In this document: positions 21,901-31,744 of the stretch, piece after piece
Layout of the letters: each line of letters starts with the position of its first letter
Position numbering within the stretch: the first letter of the stretch is position 1
Source: Trichobilharzia regenti
Taxonomy: Eukaryota; Platyhelminthes; Trematoda; Strigeidida; Schistosomatidae
Length of the DNA: 64,000 bases
Reading direction: 5' to 3'
Assembly: GCA_944472135.2 (NCBI GenBank)
Contig: OX235262.1
Span: 85,162,903-85,226,902 of the forward strand
Position numbers and translations under genes: made by a program
Notes under the pieces: model-generated
What the model was told of the DNA's origin: nothing
The model's database searches: none
What the model saw: only the letters and a program-made list of their open reading frames with translations

Positions 21901-22061
21901 AAGGGAGGCGGCGAGTTGGTCGTCCAAGGGTGACTTGGAGGAGGTCATGTGAAGAGGAGATGAAAGCATGTGGGCAGACCTGGAGCAGGGTGAAAAAGTT
22001 GTCAAAAAACCGAAGTCAATGGAGGTGCGCAGCTGAAGCCCTATGTTCCTCTAGGAACTAA
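18993..22061 (+). CDS. RTE ORF: AP-like endonuclease plus reverse transcriptase
   Basis: This enzyme would nick the target and copy the element RNA by target-primed reverse transcription. The open frame has 1022 codons; the likely start is the ATG at 19095 (MNLFAPKEKVCVGTWN), because upstream codons look like 5' UTR with a splice-acceptor-like TTTTCTCAG. Numbering from 18993, the endonuclease spans about 45-290: GTWNVRT (about 47), ESRWNG, YAPTNN, GDMNAKLG (187-194) and SDHYL (282-286). A linker follows. The RT contains PGPDGIPAEAL, FIDFEKAFDSV (catalytic Asp 661), GVRQGCLLSP (717-726) and FADD (762-765). The C-terminus has WRWIGHTLRKP and GRPRVTWRR. No gag-like ORF is present, as normal for RTE. 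All catalytic residues I can check are present. Confidence 0.92.
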   Translation: MLLSKLLLNVIILFSGVRLATTPCKQSCYRTFSKMNLFAPKEKVCVGTWNVRTMYETGKAAQIANEMKRYGIQVLGICESRWNGSGLTKLSTGESVIYSGHPEDNHTHTEGVAIMMSPTATKALIQWEAISSRIMTARFNSKGRKVSIIQCYAPTNNADLEKKEEFYRQLQATMDNTPVGDMKILMGDMNAKLGPDNTGRELIMGREALGEMNENGELFADFCAFNELVIGGSVYKHKDIHKATWVSPDGQTKNQIDFISISRKWRRSLLDTKARRGADVGSDHYLVQGTIQIKLKAFKEGGAADRPQAKFNTQKLKDQATKDIFIASIKDKAETQINTSEEVGVEKHWNNLKTVWSQTCIEILGRKKRQDKQWLTTDTWKLIEERKTVKQKIIQCSDEQQKQELNASYNTLNKRVKKSAREDKRKYYETMANEAEQAAGKGDLATLYQTTRNLSGKRSTQIKPIKDDNGKSITKEVEQRKHWVEHFKRLLNRPPPTTRPAIPTTEAELPVNTDPPTKSEVLNAIKMLKTGKTPGPDGIPAEALKIDPETTADLMTPLLEKVWKEGKVPEDWKNSYLFKLPKKGDLSQCKNWRGIMLLSIPSKILSRIILERIKQALDEKLRPEQAGFRRNKSCIDQIATLRIIIEQSLEWQSPLYLNFIDFEKAFDSVDREVIWKLLRYYGVPSTIIHLIQQLYDNAACQVIHNGKLTEAFEVRTGVRQGCLLSPMIFLIAIDWIMRQTTSTNEGTGIKWTDTKDLEDLDFADDICLISHKLEDMQMKSNKLAEEASKIGLHVNIDKTEMMKIPCQHQQQQQTTISINGKNLKETTSFTYLGSIVSTTGGTDEDIKARIGKARQAFITLKSVWRSTAFSIKNKIRIFNSNVKSVLLYGSETWRVIKSISNKLQTFINNCLRSILKIRWPEKISNRDLWERTNQEPIVKQIGRKKWRWIGHTLRKPTSDITRQALEWNPKGRRRVGRPRVTWRRSCEEEMKACGQTWSRVKKLSKNRSQWRCAAEALCSSRN

Positions 22062-22279
22062 AGGATACAATAATAATAATAATTAAGTTTTCATTTATTC
22101 ATTTAAAAAGTATATAATGGTAGTGTTAAATTAAAAATAAATAAACGTAAAATTATAACTAATTTTCACCGAGACTTCTTACCAGAAACATTACACGCTG
22201 GTTTCTTGAACTTACAGACAGGACTTCAACTGAACGTAGACAATATAGAAGAGAGGGAAAAATCCAAAACAAAGTCGTC

Positions 22280-22485
22280 TCCTTCCGTCGGTGGCACAGT
22301 GGTTAGGACTCTCGCCGACCATGCATATGGTCCGGGGTTCGAGCCCACGCTGACGCACACTTGATATCTATGGTCGGCCTGCGAATTTTGGGCTACCGAC
22401 ATCCACGCTGAAAATTCCATACTTGTACCAAAAATACGGTGTGGAATCAAGCTGTAATCAAAAATAAAAATAAAAAAATAAAATA
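22280..22485 (+). repeat. SINE-A2
   Basis: A-box-like TGGCACAGTGG is near 22291 and B box GGTTCGAGCCC at about 22336-22346. The body has GGTCGGCCTGCGAATTTTGG and TGAAAATTCCATACTTGTAC. The tail is AATCAAGCTGTAATCAAAAA followed by an (AAAAT)-rich run. It is one of the best-preserved copies and lies 200 bp downstream of the full-length RTE. Confidence 0.87.
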
Positions 22486-22514
22486 AACTTAACTGGATAG
22501 ACAGTATTATTTCC

Positions 22515-23045
22515 ACTACTGACGTTAAGCTTGAGGATATCAAATCTAGCTACGATTTAGAAAGCAGTTCAATACCCTAAATTCAGTGTGGAGGTTTACA
22601 ACACTCAGAAGAAGGAAAACTATCCAAAATCTCAAGTTGGTCAGTGCTTCTTCATGGTTCAGAGACTTGGTGAGCTTGCCAACGATAGGATTACTAACAA
22701 ACTATAGACTTTCATGAACACCTGCCTTAACTCGAAACCAAAGATCAGATGACCATCTCGAAGAGGTAATCAACAAGAACTTCTGGTGGCCTAATAGCCA
22801 ACAACCAATTACACAAAACATATGCAAAAGGAAATGGACATAAACCAAACATACTCTGAGAAGACTTTCAGCTGACATCATACAGCAGGCTGCCGAGTTG
22901 AATCCTTCCTTGACATAGAGAAGATAACGTGAAGAGTGAATGAAAATTTGTGGAAAATCGTGGAATTAGTTGAAAGTGATAGTTGAGATGTGTAGCTGAG
23001 GTTATATGTTCCACTCAGAGCACAATGAACGAACAATGTAATAAT
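22515..23045 (+). pseudogene. RTE C-terminal region, highly diverged (copy R4)
   Basis: The order GTGTGGAGGTTTACAACA, CAGTGCTTCTTCATGGTTCAG, GACTTTCATGAACACCTGCC, AAGATCAGATGACCATCTCG and GAGGTTATATGTTCCACTC follows the RTE 3' third (21580-22050). The divergence and many indels make this an old copy. Confidence 0.65.
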
Positions 23046-23089
23046 TCTTAAACTTACAGTGTCTTTAATATAGTACGCTTTTGTTAATT

Positions 23090-23190
23090 ACTGATAGTGA
23101 GTCCCTAACTAGGACTAAATAGCAGTCCAGTACTCCCACATTTTCAAAAGGTTTTCTAATTAGTGTCAGCTCATGACTAGATCTAGTAAC
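23090..23190 (+). repeat. SINE-B hammerhead tail fragment
   Basis: TACTGATAGTGAGTCCCTAAC, TAGGACTAAATAGCAGTCC and AGTACTCCCAC, then TTTTCTAATTAGTGTCAGCTC. The GAAA core block is changed to TAAA. Confidence 0.7.
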
Positions 23191-23275
23191 AGTGTTTTTG
23201 TTCGTAAAACATTTTGCGAAACTACTGATATAAGTGAAAAGTATTCAATAATCAAAGAATTCCAATTCTCGTATA

Positions 23276-23302
23276 CATACATATATATATATATGTGTGT
23301 AG
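23276..23302. repeat. AT/GT microsatellite
   Basis: A run of TA repeats turning into TGTGTG within otherwise anonymous DNA (23190-23645). Confidence 0.85.
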
Positions 23303-23649
23303 GAATAGCAAACTGAGAGAGGAAATGTATTCTTTTTGATGAGAAAATAATTGAAAAGAGGTATATTTCTTTGCTCAGTTCTTTAATCAGTAATTCATGC
23401 TCACTTTTAAAAATAATAGAATATATGTTCTCAAGCTCTTATTATAAGCTAAATTATTCTTCAGGTTTGTCTGTATATTATTAAGACACGTATCCAGCAT
23501 CCCACATGGAAGTGTACTACTGCATTATATGAGTAATCAAAGAAAGTTCCTGGTAATCAGTATTATTTGAAGGCTATCTGAATTTTTGCTGGACACTTAG
23601 GAGAACTGAAATTATGAAATGTGTGACCTGCTTGGGACTTTAATTGGGA

Positions 23650-24375
23650 CGAAATATTCTTATTATTCCCTTGGGTTCTGAGTTGAACATAGGGCTTTAA
23701 GAAGTACACATCTCCACTTTCTTATATTTTCTGCTGTCCACTTCAACTGACTCCACGATTGACTATGCTCTCTCACCTCCTTCTCACACGATCTACTCCA
23801 TGTCACCCTTGCACTGACGACCCACTCATCGTTTCGCATTACCCTTCCACTCGAGCGATGGCCTACATTGAGCGCGATGTCATTTGATGGCCTCCTCCTC
23901 AACATTGGCCCGATCAATCCCCACTTTCTCCTATAGAATATTTGTTGAGCAATCGGCTCATGGTTGTTTTGCTCTCAGCCACAGTTTCTCTTTACTAATT
24001 CTTTCTGGCCGTTTGGTTTTTCAGTATGAAACCAGCCAGAGAAGGAGGCAGCTGCTGACAAAAGTCTGCAGTTATCTGTTAGAAATGCTTTTCGTGACAC
24101 ATTGGAAGGTTTCAGACCCGTAAAAAGAAGAACTGACTGACTTCACATTTGTGTTGAAAATCAAAGTCTTGTTCTTTATGCTGGTTGAGTGCAGAATATT
24201 TCAAAATCAATTTCAGATTGATTAAAGTGTATCTTGCCTTTCCATTTCTGATAGTCTTTGATATCTTCATCCGTTCTGCTTGTGATTGAAACCCTGCTTT
24301 CTGGATAAGTGAAGCAGGCAACCTCTGTTAAATCTCTCCCGTTGATGGTGATTGGTACTAGTCGTTGCTGTTAGT
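23650..24375 (-). pseudogene. RTE 3' fragment (copy R5)
   Basis: The minus strand carries the C-terminal region of the R2 subfamily: ARVTWSRSCEKEVREHSQSWSQLK and WRCVLLKALCSTQNP in one frame at 23860-23665, and upstream pieces to about 24370. The 3' end reads GAACCCAAGGGAATAATAAG, as in R2. It is 5'-truncated and frameshifted. Confidence 0.8.
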
Positions 24376-25540
24376 TGGAATAAAATATGCAACATGATAT
24401 TTAAATTAGTGTGCTTGACTATCACATCATTCATTACGACAGTTAAAGTGTAAGCATTAGTAACATATAAAGGATGAAAATGTAAGTTTTTTTTTAATTA
24501 TGACTGTGCAAATAAGAAAATGAACTTTAGATTTCGATTACTCTTTATGCCATGGTTGTTTTTTAATTATTGTTCTACAGTTCACATCCAATAAACTAAA
24601 AGCCTTATACAGATGAAGAGATACTTACAAAACAAACAGTGGATCCATTTTCTTCTGCACCACATGTTGTCGTTGGTTTGTTCAAATTTTCACAAGTGGA
24701 ATTCGTGTATCACATTTCTCACGTATGGTTTCTTTACATCTTAAAATCTTCTTCAGCTTCGGTTTTACCTGTTCAAACAAGTTGTAGTATTATTCTGCAT
24801 TATTAAAGTACCATGACAAGTAAATGTTTGATGAGTTTATTATAAGTATAATGAGCAGATGTGCTACATTTCTCAGTGGAGCTGCTACGCAACATATTTT
24901 AACATAACGTTTGTTTGTTTAGGAATACAAAGCATTGGATGAGATCGCACTTTTCACAAAACGATCTTATAATATGCATTCTTTTAATTCTTTGATCTGT
25001 TTTCAGTCTTTGCGAAGTTTCCTAGATTACGTAGTTTACAAAAAATCAGTCAGGTAGAAACTAAAACTGAATTAAGCAAAATAAGTTGGGTGAAGTAACC
25101 CAACTGACAAGACAAAATTTCAAGGTAGGATTAAGGCCTGCGTTATAAAGAGCAGAAGTTTAACTGAAGGAAAAGGCAGAAAAATTAAATTACAGTGGAC
25201 TTAATTTGTCTCAACATTTCAAGCGTACACCATCATTCAAGCTGTGTTATAACGGCTTATTTTTTATAAAACACAACATAATCGAGCAAAGAATATTCTT
25301 TTCGATAAATTCCTCTTCTGGCTCTACAATTATATACATGTTTATATACACAGAATATTCAAGGTTGGTAGTTAATAACAATATTAGTGTTTTTTAAATA
25401 ATATCGATTTGTAAAGTATGATCAATGCAATTACAGTTCACTAAAAATACTTAAATTATAATGGTAATAAAGATATAATAGCGAGTAGGATATCAACTAA
25501 AATTAGGAAATTTCCACAAAAATTCAGGATCATTCAAACC
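24376..25540. other. No recognisable feature
   Basis: AT-rich anonymous DNA. The small ORF at 25206-25397 has no motif. Part of 25200-25540 is probably 3' UTR of the minus-strand PLE that follows. Confidence 0.4.
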
Positions 25541-25547
25541 TAGATGG

Positions 25548-26252
25548 TCAAGGTAGGGACAGCGTCTGAACTAACTTCTTTTGGACGCACAAATTAGGCT
25601 TTTTAATGTGGATCCCAACAGCCTCAGCAATATTTAGTAATCGAACTCTTAAGGCGAAGTTGAGATTTGTTGGTATCCGATAAATAACTCTGAAAGCTTG
25701 ATTAACATCAATCCTATGTTCTGTATCCACCAGATGAGCCAAAATAGCGCTACGGATAGATTTTGTTTGGCCTTTGCTTAACCACGCAGGGTGATGTTCG
25801 GAAATTCGACGAGAAACACACCTAATTGTGCGGCCTATGTAACTGGCTCCACAGGAGCAATTAAATTCGTAGATACACATGGATGAGGCGAAATTAGGCA
25901 GTTTGTCTTTTACTCCCGAACGCAGAAGAGAAGTAGTCTTAAAGATACAACGTAATTCAGCAGCAGGGAATGCTCGTTTTACCGCATTTCTAATACGCTG
26001 TGTTAGTATCTCGCTAGTGTTGTCCCCAAGGAACTGCATCTGAAAGAATAAGGCCTTTTTTGGAACTGTTGGTAACTTCGGCTGCTTTGGTTTCAAATTC
26101 ATATTCTTATCAATAAACTTTTCAGGATAACCATTCTCACTTAGCAACCGTTTAATATTATTCAGTTCTTCATCAAGACATTCGTCCGAGCAAATCGCTC
26201 TTGCTCTGTGAACCAGGCACTTTATTTTATTTTTTGTTTTTCTCCTAACCAT
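25548..26252 (-). CDS. Penelope-like element, linker plus GIY-YIG endonuclease, open frame
   Basis: This uninterrupted 234-residue frame is the C-terminal half of a PLE protein. Residues 1-50 come from the region after the RT (LNNIKRLLSENGYPEKFIDKNM). A linker ILTQRIRNAVKRAFPAAELRCIF lies around 80-105. The endonuclease signature YEFNCSCGASYIGRTIR is at about 128-144, followed by RISEHHPAWL. The end is LLNIAEAVGIHI...LCVQKKLVQTLSLP. The ATG is internal to the original PLE ORF, so this is a 5'-truncated copy without the RT rather than a complete gene. The frame is intact, which suggests a relatively young insertion. Confidence 0.85.
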   Translation of the reverse strand: MVRRKTKNKIKCLVHRARAICSDECLDEELNNIKRLLSENGYPEKFIDKNMNLKPKQPKLPTVPKKALFFQMQFLGDNTSEILTQRIRNAVKRAFPAAELRCIFKTTSLLRSGVKDKLPNFASSMCIYEFNCSCGASYIGRTIRCVSRRISEHHPAWLSKGQTKSIRSAILAHLVDTEHRIDVNQAFRVIYRIPTNLNFALRVRLLNIAEAVGIHIKKPNLCVQKKLVQTLSLP

Positions 26253-26254
26253 GT

Positions 26255-26730
26255 TATATCAAGATAATATTAGATTCAATATTCTATAACATGCTAAAAT
26301 TTCTATACTGTCTTCACAATATTGTTTAAAACAAACTGACTGTTATTGTTATTATAGTTATCATTCTCACTTTGTACTTTGCGCATTTTTGACTTTATTC
26401 CTACTGTGAATGTAGAAAAATTCCTGTGATGACTTTCACTTATATTTTGAGTACATTAAATGTAATATTGTGATAAATGCTGAGAACCCCATGCTGTATT
26501 ATAAGTATGATTTTCGTAATAAGGCAAATTATTATGATTACATTTGTCTTGAAATTTTATTTTATTTTTTCATATTTCCCACTACTACACTTCTACTGTT
26601 TATAACACTGATTTTACCTCGACCCTCTTTCAAAGTGAAGTTTAACACTACTCACACTCCTCAAATGTTTTACACCATGCAGTTTACTTACTTTATTTTG
26701 CTTTCTTTTCCACGTGATTACTGTTTCTCT
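26255..26730. other. No recognisable feature
   Basis: AT-rich sequence upstream of the truncated PLE. The ORF at 26470-26814 is low-complexity and runs into a SINE-B copy, so I do not call it a gene. Confidence 0.4.
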
Positions 26731-26734
26731 TTCA

Positions 26735-26845
26735 AGTTTGACCATGAACCAGTATACGTTAGAGGACCATTCAAAACCCGAGAATTCCTGGACAGATGTT
26801 TTGTCCTGCTTTGAGACTCATCGAGGTTCCAGCCAAATCAAATTC
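26735..26845 (-). repeat. SINE-B hammerhead tail, minus strand
   Basis: On the minus strand: CTCGATGAGTCTCAAAGCAG, GACAAAACATCTGTCCAGG. Core blocks are recognisable but mutated. Confidence 0.65.
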
Positions 26846-26867
26846 GTACAGACTAACTCTTGAAAAT

Positions 26868-27215
26868 CAATCTGATGCTTGCAAGTGACTGGTTACAGGA
26901 CGGAGGTGACTGAAGTCCTGGTGAGACTTCATGATCAATGGAGTTCACCAGGTAGGGTTTGAGAACAAATACTCGCCAATGTTACTGGCTGGCGGTAAGA
27001 AACTGGAATCCATGGCCTGTTCAGTCGGATCCCAATGGCTAAATGGTCTACAAGCTTGACTTGAAACCGGAAGGTCCTAGGCTTGGTGAATGCGTACTGC
27101 CAAGGGGTCCCAAACCAGCACGAAACAACTGTCCAGTACTTCTGCGTTTTCGTTGACTCTCTGAATGACATAAATCGGTGGTAAACCCTGAAAGAAATCA
27201 AATCCCTGCAAACTA
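26868..27215 (+). repeat. SINE-B, near full length
   Basis: The 5' module GATGCTTGCAAGTGACTGG is followed by a tRNA-like head (A-box-like TGGCTAAATGG near 27034; B box decayed to AGGCTTGGTG) and a hammerhead at about 27085-27145: GCGTACTGCCAAGGGGTCC, CAAACCAGCACGAAAC, AACTGTCCAGTAC. Stem I, GAAA and stem III are kept. The first core block is lost. Confidence 0.75.
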
Positions 27216-27290
27216 ATTATTCAAAAAAATTATGTTTCTTTATTACGTAATTCGAATTCTTTTGAGCGCAATCTAAAACCTACAGTTCTA

Positions 27291-27412
27291 ATGACACTTG
27301 AAGTTTTAATCTTCCTGGTCATTGTAATTCAAATAAACAGTAGTAATAATACTGAAAACCTGTGTTTTTACCAAACAGAACTATTTTATGATGCAATCAT
27401 AAGAGGAAAAAA
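27291..27412 (+). CDS. Possible first exon with signal peptide (low confidence)
   Basis: MTLEVLIFLVIVIQINSSNN looks like a signal peptide: a short N-region, about 12 hydrophobic residues and a polar end. It is followed by TENLCFYQTELFYDAIIRGKK. The frame stays open to 27482, and a weak donor-like AAAAAGGTACTC lies at about 27405-27416. It is not part of any repeat family I recognise. Against it: the frame is short, AT-rich hydrophobic codons arise by chance, and no second exon can be assigned. Confidence 0.2.
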
Positions 27413-27484
27413 GGTACTCGTCAGAGAAGTATCTAATCAAAAATGGTTGATCAACACACAGAGAAGGCTGCATATTTTATGACG

Positions 27485-28830
27485 TTTTCTCGTACAAGAT
27501 ACTTAAAATTCATTTTATTCATCATCCACTTATGTCCAAAATTGTTGGATGATTCTAAGATAATCCATTCTTCGATTTTTTTAAATGTATTTTCAAATTA
27601 GATTTTGTCATGAACCGACGCTATTGGATGGCAGTGGCACCATATGGTGAAGAAGAAGAAGAATTTATGGTTAATTTATTTATTTATCCATCTTTATTCT
27701 GAGAATTTCGTTTTAGGCGAAGTACGGGGTTTTCAGTTCATCAGACTGTGAGTTATTTACTGCTTGTACACGATTTGAGTCAATACTGTTCTACTCAAAG
27801 CAGGTTGCATAGCCCTGCGAAGTTTTCTTCCTATTGCTTCTAAAAACGTCGTAGTAGTCGGTTGAAGCCTATTTGAAAATATGCATGAGAGTGAGTTACA
27901 AGCATACACAAATTTGGATGGTTCAAACATTATGAAGTACAGAAGATAGGTTGCATTTTGATGGTTGGAAAAAGTTAGGTTGCCAAGTGACTTAAGCAGA
28001 CCACCTTGCTAATTCGCAAACCACTGGATTCTGACTCGGTGACTAAACGCTAAAATGTCCGTTTTAACAATTGAAGCTCCTGGCTTCTACAGACGAATGT
28101 AAAACTAAGACAAGTTTCGAGTACCTTCAATGACTTACTTATTCATATTCGCTCCTTAGGAAATCTGCTTTTCAAAGTGTTTCTTAGCAAAAGCACAAAT
28201 GATGAGAAATGCAAAAATTTCCCTTACCAACTTATGCCTAAAAGTAGCAGATTCATGCGTTCTCTTTTTCAGAAATATTAAATAATTTATGATACAACTT
28301 GAACGCATAACTCATACCATAATTATGTAATAAAAGACAATTAGAGTCTTCCATCTTTCAAGTAACAATGAATGGCTTTTTGTTTCTCAATATATGACAA
28401 CTATTATAATTCGACATTATTACTATTTTCTTTGCAAAATGTTTTACTACATCCCATCGACAGAGAGAATGATTTGTAAGCACATCAGCCTTACTGTTTT
28501 TCTTTTGATGTCAAAATAAATGCCATCAACACACAGAATTATAAGATGACTTGAAAAAAAAAACATTTTTGACAAGTATTAACTTTTGTACTGGAAAAAT
28601 TTGAAGCAAAGATTTATTCGTCCATATTTATCAAATTGCTTAAGAATTTATTCAAGTTGTGAAGAGATTTGTAAAGAGTAGCTGTTTCTTTTGTTGTTGT
28701 TGTTGTTGTTGAGTGAAATAGTTTCAGTCAAATGCATAATTCATGTAGTCATATTTTCCTTTTGAATGAATTTTTTCACAAATATCCGTATATCTTTAGC
28801 TTAGATTCTGTACACAATTTCACTTATATT
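27485..28830. other. No recognisable feature apart from a GTT repeat
   Basis: Anonymous DNA. A (GTT)n microsatellite lies at 28691-28713. Confidence 0.45.
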
Positions 28831-28831
28831 A

Positions 28832-29110
28832 TTGCTCCCTTGGGTTCCTAGTGGAAAATAAGGCTTCAACTGCACGTCTCCATTTTCTTCTGTCTTCGCT
28901 ATTTTCGCGCCCATGTTAATCCATCTTCTTTCAACTCCTCTTACACGATCCTCCATGTCACCCTTGGACGTCCCACACGCCGCTTCCGGCCGGGTTCCAC
29001 TCGGGCCTGACGCGCGATGTCACCAGCGGTCTCCTCAGCGAGTGTCCGATCCATCTCCATTTCTCCTGCGTATTGTTGGCGATTGGTTCTTGCTTTGTTC
29101 GTTCCCATAA
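28832..29110 (-). pseudogene. RTE 3' end fragment (copy R6)
   Basis: The minus strand carries RTE C-terminal words (RTKQEPIA, KWRWIGHSLRRPL) at 29110-29020 and ends in the R2-type tail GAACCCAAGGGAGCAATAAT. It is strongly 5'-truncated. Confidence 0.8.
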
Positions 29111-29114
29111 TTCC

Positions 29115-30395
29115 GCTTTGCTGCTATATCTACTTGAGTTTCTCTTAGAAAAAAGTGAACAAAAACTGCTTGTGTTGACATAAAGCATTAAATCTAGTAG
29201 AATGCTGAAGTGTTTAGTGGTGATAGAATTGCTAGTAGGCAAAATAATTTATAGTCATCTGCATAAATCACTCCATCCATCCGAATAATATTGTTTTCGA
29301 CTATTTCGATGAAGAATGCCTGCTTTTTGTCGAAATTAGGCAATGTAATTGAGAATTTCTGAGTATTTGTCGAATTTCACCAATTAAATTTGCATGAGTA
29401 ACTAACCATTTAGATGAAACAATGCATTAATGCTTTGTTTACTAACATTCTATCTAGAGGCCTTCTGCTCGACTAGCTGTCTTTGATATCCAGCATGAAA
29501 TACGACACACCTAAGTACTCAAAATAGCGATCACACACTATATTCCATCAGTATACAATTAAAACTAAAACAAAAGTACACTAATTATCATTTTTTCTAA
29601 ATTTTATGTGATTCTTACTGTCCATCTATGAGGTGAACTCTAGGCCTTGTCGATGAATACGTTTTTCCAGTAGACTTTGTTGTTACAGCATAGAATGATT
29701 AAAGAAAATTTGAACACCACAACTATTATTTTAGCTACTTAGGAATCCCCGTATTACTGGATGATTTACACATCTCACAGTGAAATTAGCTGTTAAGATG
29801 TTGTCTAGTACCAGATGTATAACCGGTACGAATATGTGACAGTGTCTTTGAAAAATTTTTAAGTATCACTGGGTATTTGAAACCACAGATGGATAAGATA
29901 AGTAAGTCATTCATTCTTTAGAGAGAATGGTCATTTTTTAAAATAATTTACAGGGATTTACAAGCATCTAAGGCAGCAGTTTTGGATAACCACTCTCATG
30001 AAGTTCCATTCGTACCTAAAATTTCTTTATAACATTAAACAGCTATGATTTAGTTAAACTTCTCGGGAATGGAAACCCCAAGACCTAGTGCTGACGTTTG
30101 CGAAATTTATATGAATCATTAATGATGATAACAACAACACGTATAATCCACACAAAGTCTTGAACATATTACAGAATTCTTAATGTATTTAAGTGAAAAA
30201 TATTTCTCCTTGGTAGATGGTCTTCAATTAACATAGTAACCGATGGTATACCGTATGATGAAATCCAATGATTTAAGTAGGCCTCCGCCCATAAATAAGA
30301 AATAGGAAATTAAAGATTAGAGGTATGACTGAATGAATGTCTATCACACTCAAGGTAATAAAATAGAAGATGAGAGGAGCTACTGTCATATATGT
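29115..30395. other. No recognisable feature
   Basis: AT-rich anonymous DNA with no shared repeat seen. Confidence 0.45.
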
Positions 30396-30404
30396 GGACC
30401 ATGT

Positions 30405-30595
30405 GCATGGTTGGCACAGCGGTTAAAACGCTCACTGAACATGCACATGGTTCGGGGTTTGATCCTCGGCCAAGGCACACCCGATATCAATGGTCGACCT
30501 GCAAAATTTGGGCTACCGATATCACATGCTGAAAATTCCATACCCGTATCAAGACTGCTGTGTGAAATCAAGCTATAATAAAGAAAAATATTTTA
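30405..30595 (+). repeat. SINE-A2
   Basis: A-box-like TTGGCACAGCGGTT is at 30411-30424 and B-box-like GGTTTGATCC near 30456. The shared body TGGTCGACCTGCAAAATTTGG and GATATCACATGCTGAAAATTCC follows, with the end AATCAAGCTATAATAAAG. Overlapping ORFs on both strands are repeat shadows. Confidence 0.83.
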
Positions 30596-30599
30596 ATGA

Positions 30600-31660
30600 A
30601 ATGAAATTAGGTAAAACAAAGCTCAATAATGAAGAAGAGGGTGAAATTTAGGCTAATCATTGATTGACATCCAGTATAATGCATAGACTCTTCTCATCAT
30701 TTCAAACTGTTTTGAATAATCGAATTTATTTTTTTTTCGGCCCCTACATGAACTCCCACATATTTTTAGCCTGCTGTTAACCTAATGTAGAGAACCTCTC
30801 AAAGGAAATGAGGAGAAAAATTATCGCAGAGAATCGGGTATTTCTTCAGATGGAACAACACAGTCTCAAATGATGTACTGTCAAATACTATTTTCCTTGA
30901 AGATCCTGTACGAAGAATATGTATATATACATACTACAACTTAAATACTGTGAAAATTCTGTACTGTGTTAACCCATTACTGTTTACACGACATAACAGA
31001 CCACAGGTAATGAAAGCCGCACCAGGGAATTGTTTTATTAATTGAATTACTGGTTTCAGATAATGTACTACGATGGTCCTGGCTAGGTTAAGCGAACTAC
31101 CAAACGGATCTATTATTTATCGGAACTCATATATATATATATATATATATATGAAAACGATTATTGAGCCAGGAACCGATTGAATTTTCCCATATTGGTA
31201 TAAAAGAAAGTTAAAAACGCTTGATTCTGAATTGTATTACATAAGAACTTTCATTCCTCATCTTCACCACCTAGTGAATTGCTCCGTTATTAAAAATTCT
31301 TGCTGAAGAAACCACACATGTTATATGATTTGTGAATTCTTTTTAGTAGCACGCGTCACAGTGAGATTCGCAATAAATTCGGCTTTAACATTATCTCCTC
31401 CTTAAATATTTTAAGTTTTCATCTTACCATTTTCTGTGTTAGCACTTGCCTTTGTCCTATTACATCTCTGTTAAAACTAAGTCTGTCAAATTCCTGTTCA
31501 GTTCAGTATTACGCAATAGTGCCAATGACTTTCGCTGTTGTTCGTTATTTATATTCCTATGATTAAATGCAAAAAATTACAGTAACTTTATCAATATTCT
31601 TTTTGAAAAACAACCATACTCGGTTTATCACTTGAACTGTATTCAATGGTTATCTACAAA
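30600..31660. other. No recognisable feature apart from an AT microsatellite
   Basis: Anonymous DNA with an (AT)n run at 31126-31152. The last 250 bp may be PLE 3' UTR leading to the motif at 31675. Confidence 0.4.
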
Positions 31661-31674
31661 GTTATGTATGTTTG

Positions 31675-31740
31675 ATTGAAGCTTGAGGAGATCTACTTTG
31701 AAACAGTACTGTTCGCCTATACACTTTCTTTTAAATTTTA
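31675..31740 (+). ncRNA. Decayed PLE-type hammerhead with covarying stem III
   Basis: TTGAAGC, TTGAGGA (for CTGATGA), GATCTACTTT, GAAA, CAGTACTG, TTCGCC. The first core block has two changes. The stem III palindrome ACAATATTGT of the 18.2-kb copy is here ACAGTACTGT, with both sides changed so that pairing is kept. Probably inactive. Confidence 0.5.
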
Positions 31741-31744
31741 CTAT

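Larger units (their letters stand above)
18574..22085 (+). mobile_element. Full-length RTE-clade LINE, SR2/SjR2-like (copy R3)
   Basis: The element runs from CTTTTCGACTATTACGC at 18574 to the (AAT)n tail at about 22070-22084. The 5' end is placed by comparison with the inverted copy at 62957-61859, whose similarity stops at the same base (GTCGAAAAG on plus at 62949-62957). A 5' UTR of about 420-520 bp leads to a single ORF, and the 3' UTR is extremely short with a trinucleotide repeat tail, as is typical of RTE. At about 3.5 kb it is close to known schistosome RTE elements. It is the only RTE copy here without frameshifts, so it is a candidate active or recently active source element. Confidence 0.9.

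Noticed and set aside
26470..26814. 114-codon ORF rich in hydrophobic residues
   Set aside because: Low-complexity AT-driven frame that ends in a SINE-B fragment; no motif.
27705..27755. Minus-strand CTGATGA followed by GAAA, a possible hammerhead
   Set aside because: Only three bases (ACT) separate the two blocks, too few for stem II, and no stem I partner is visible.
31126..31152. AT runs here and at 54002 and 59112 as functional sites
   Set aside because: Ordinary microsatellites with no associated structure.
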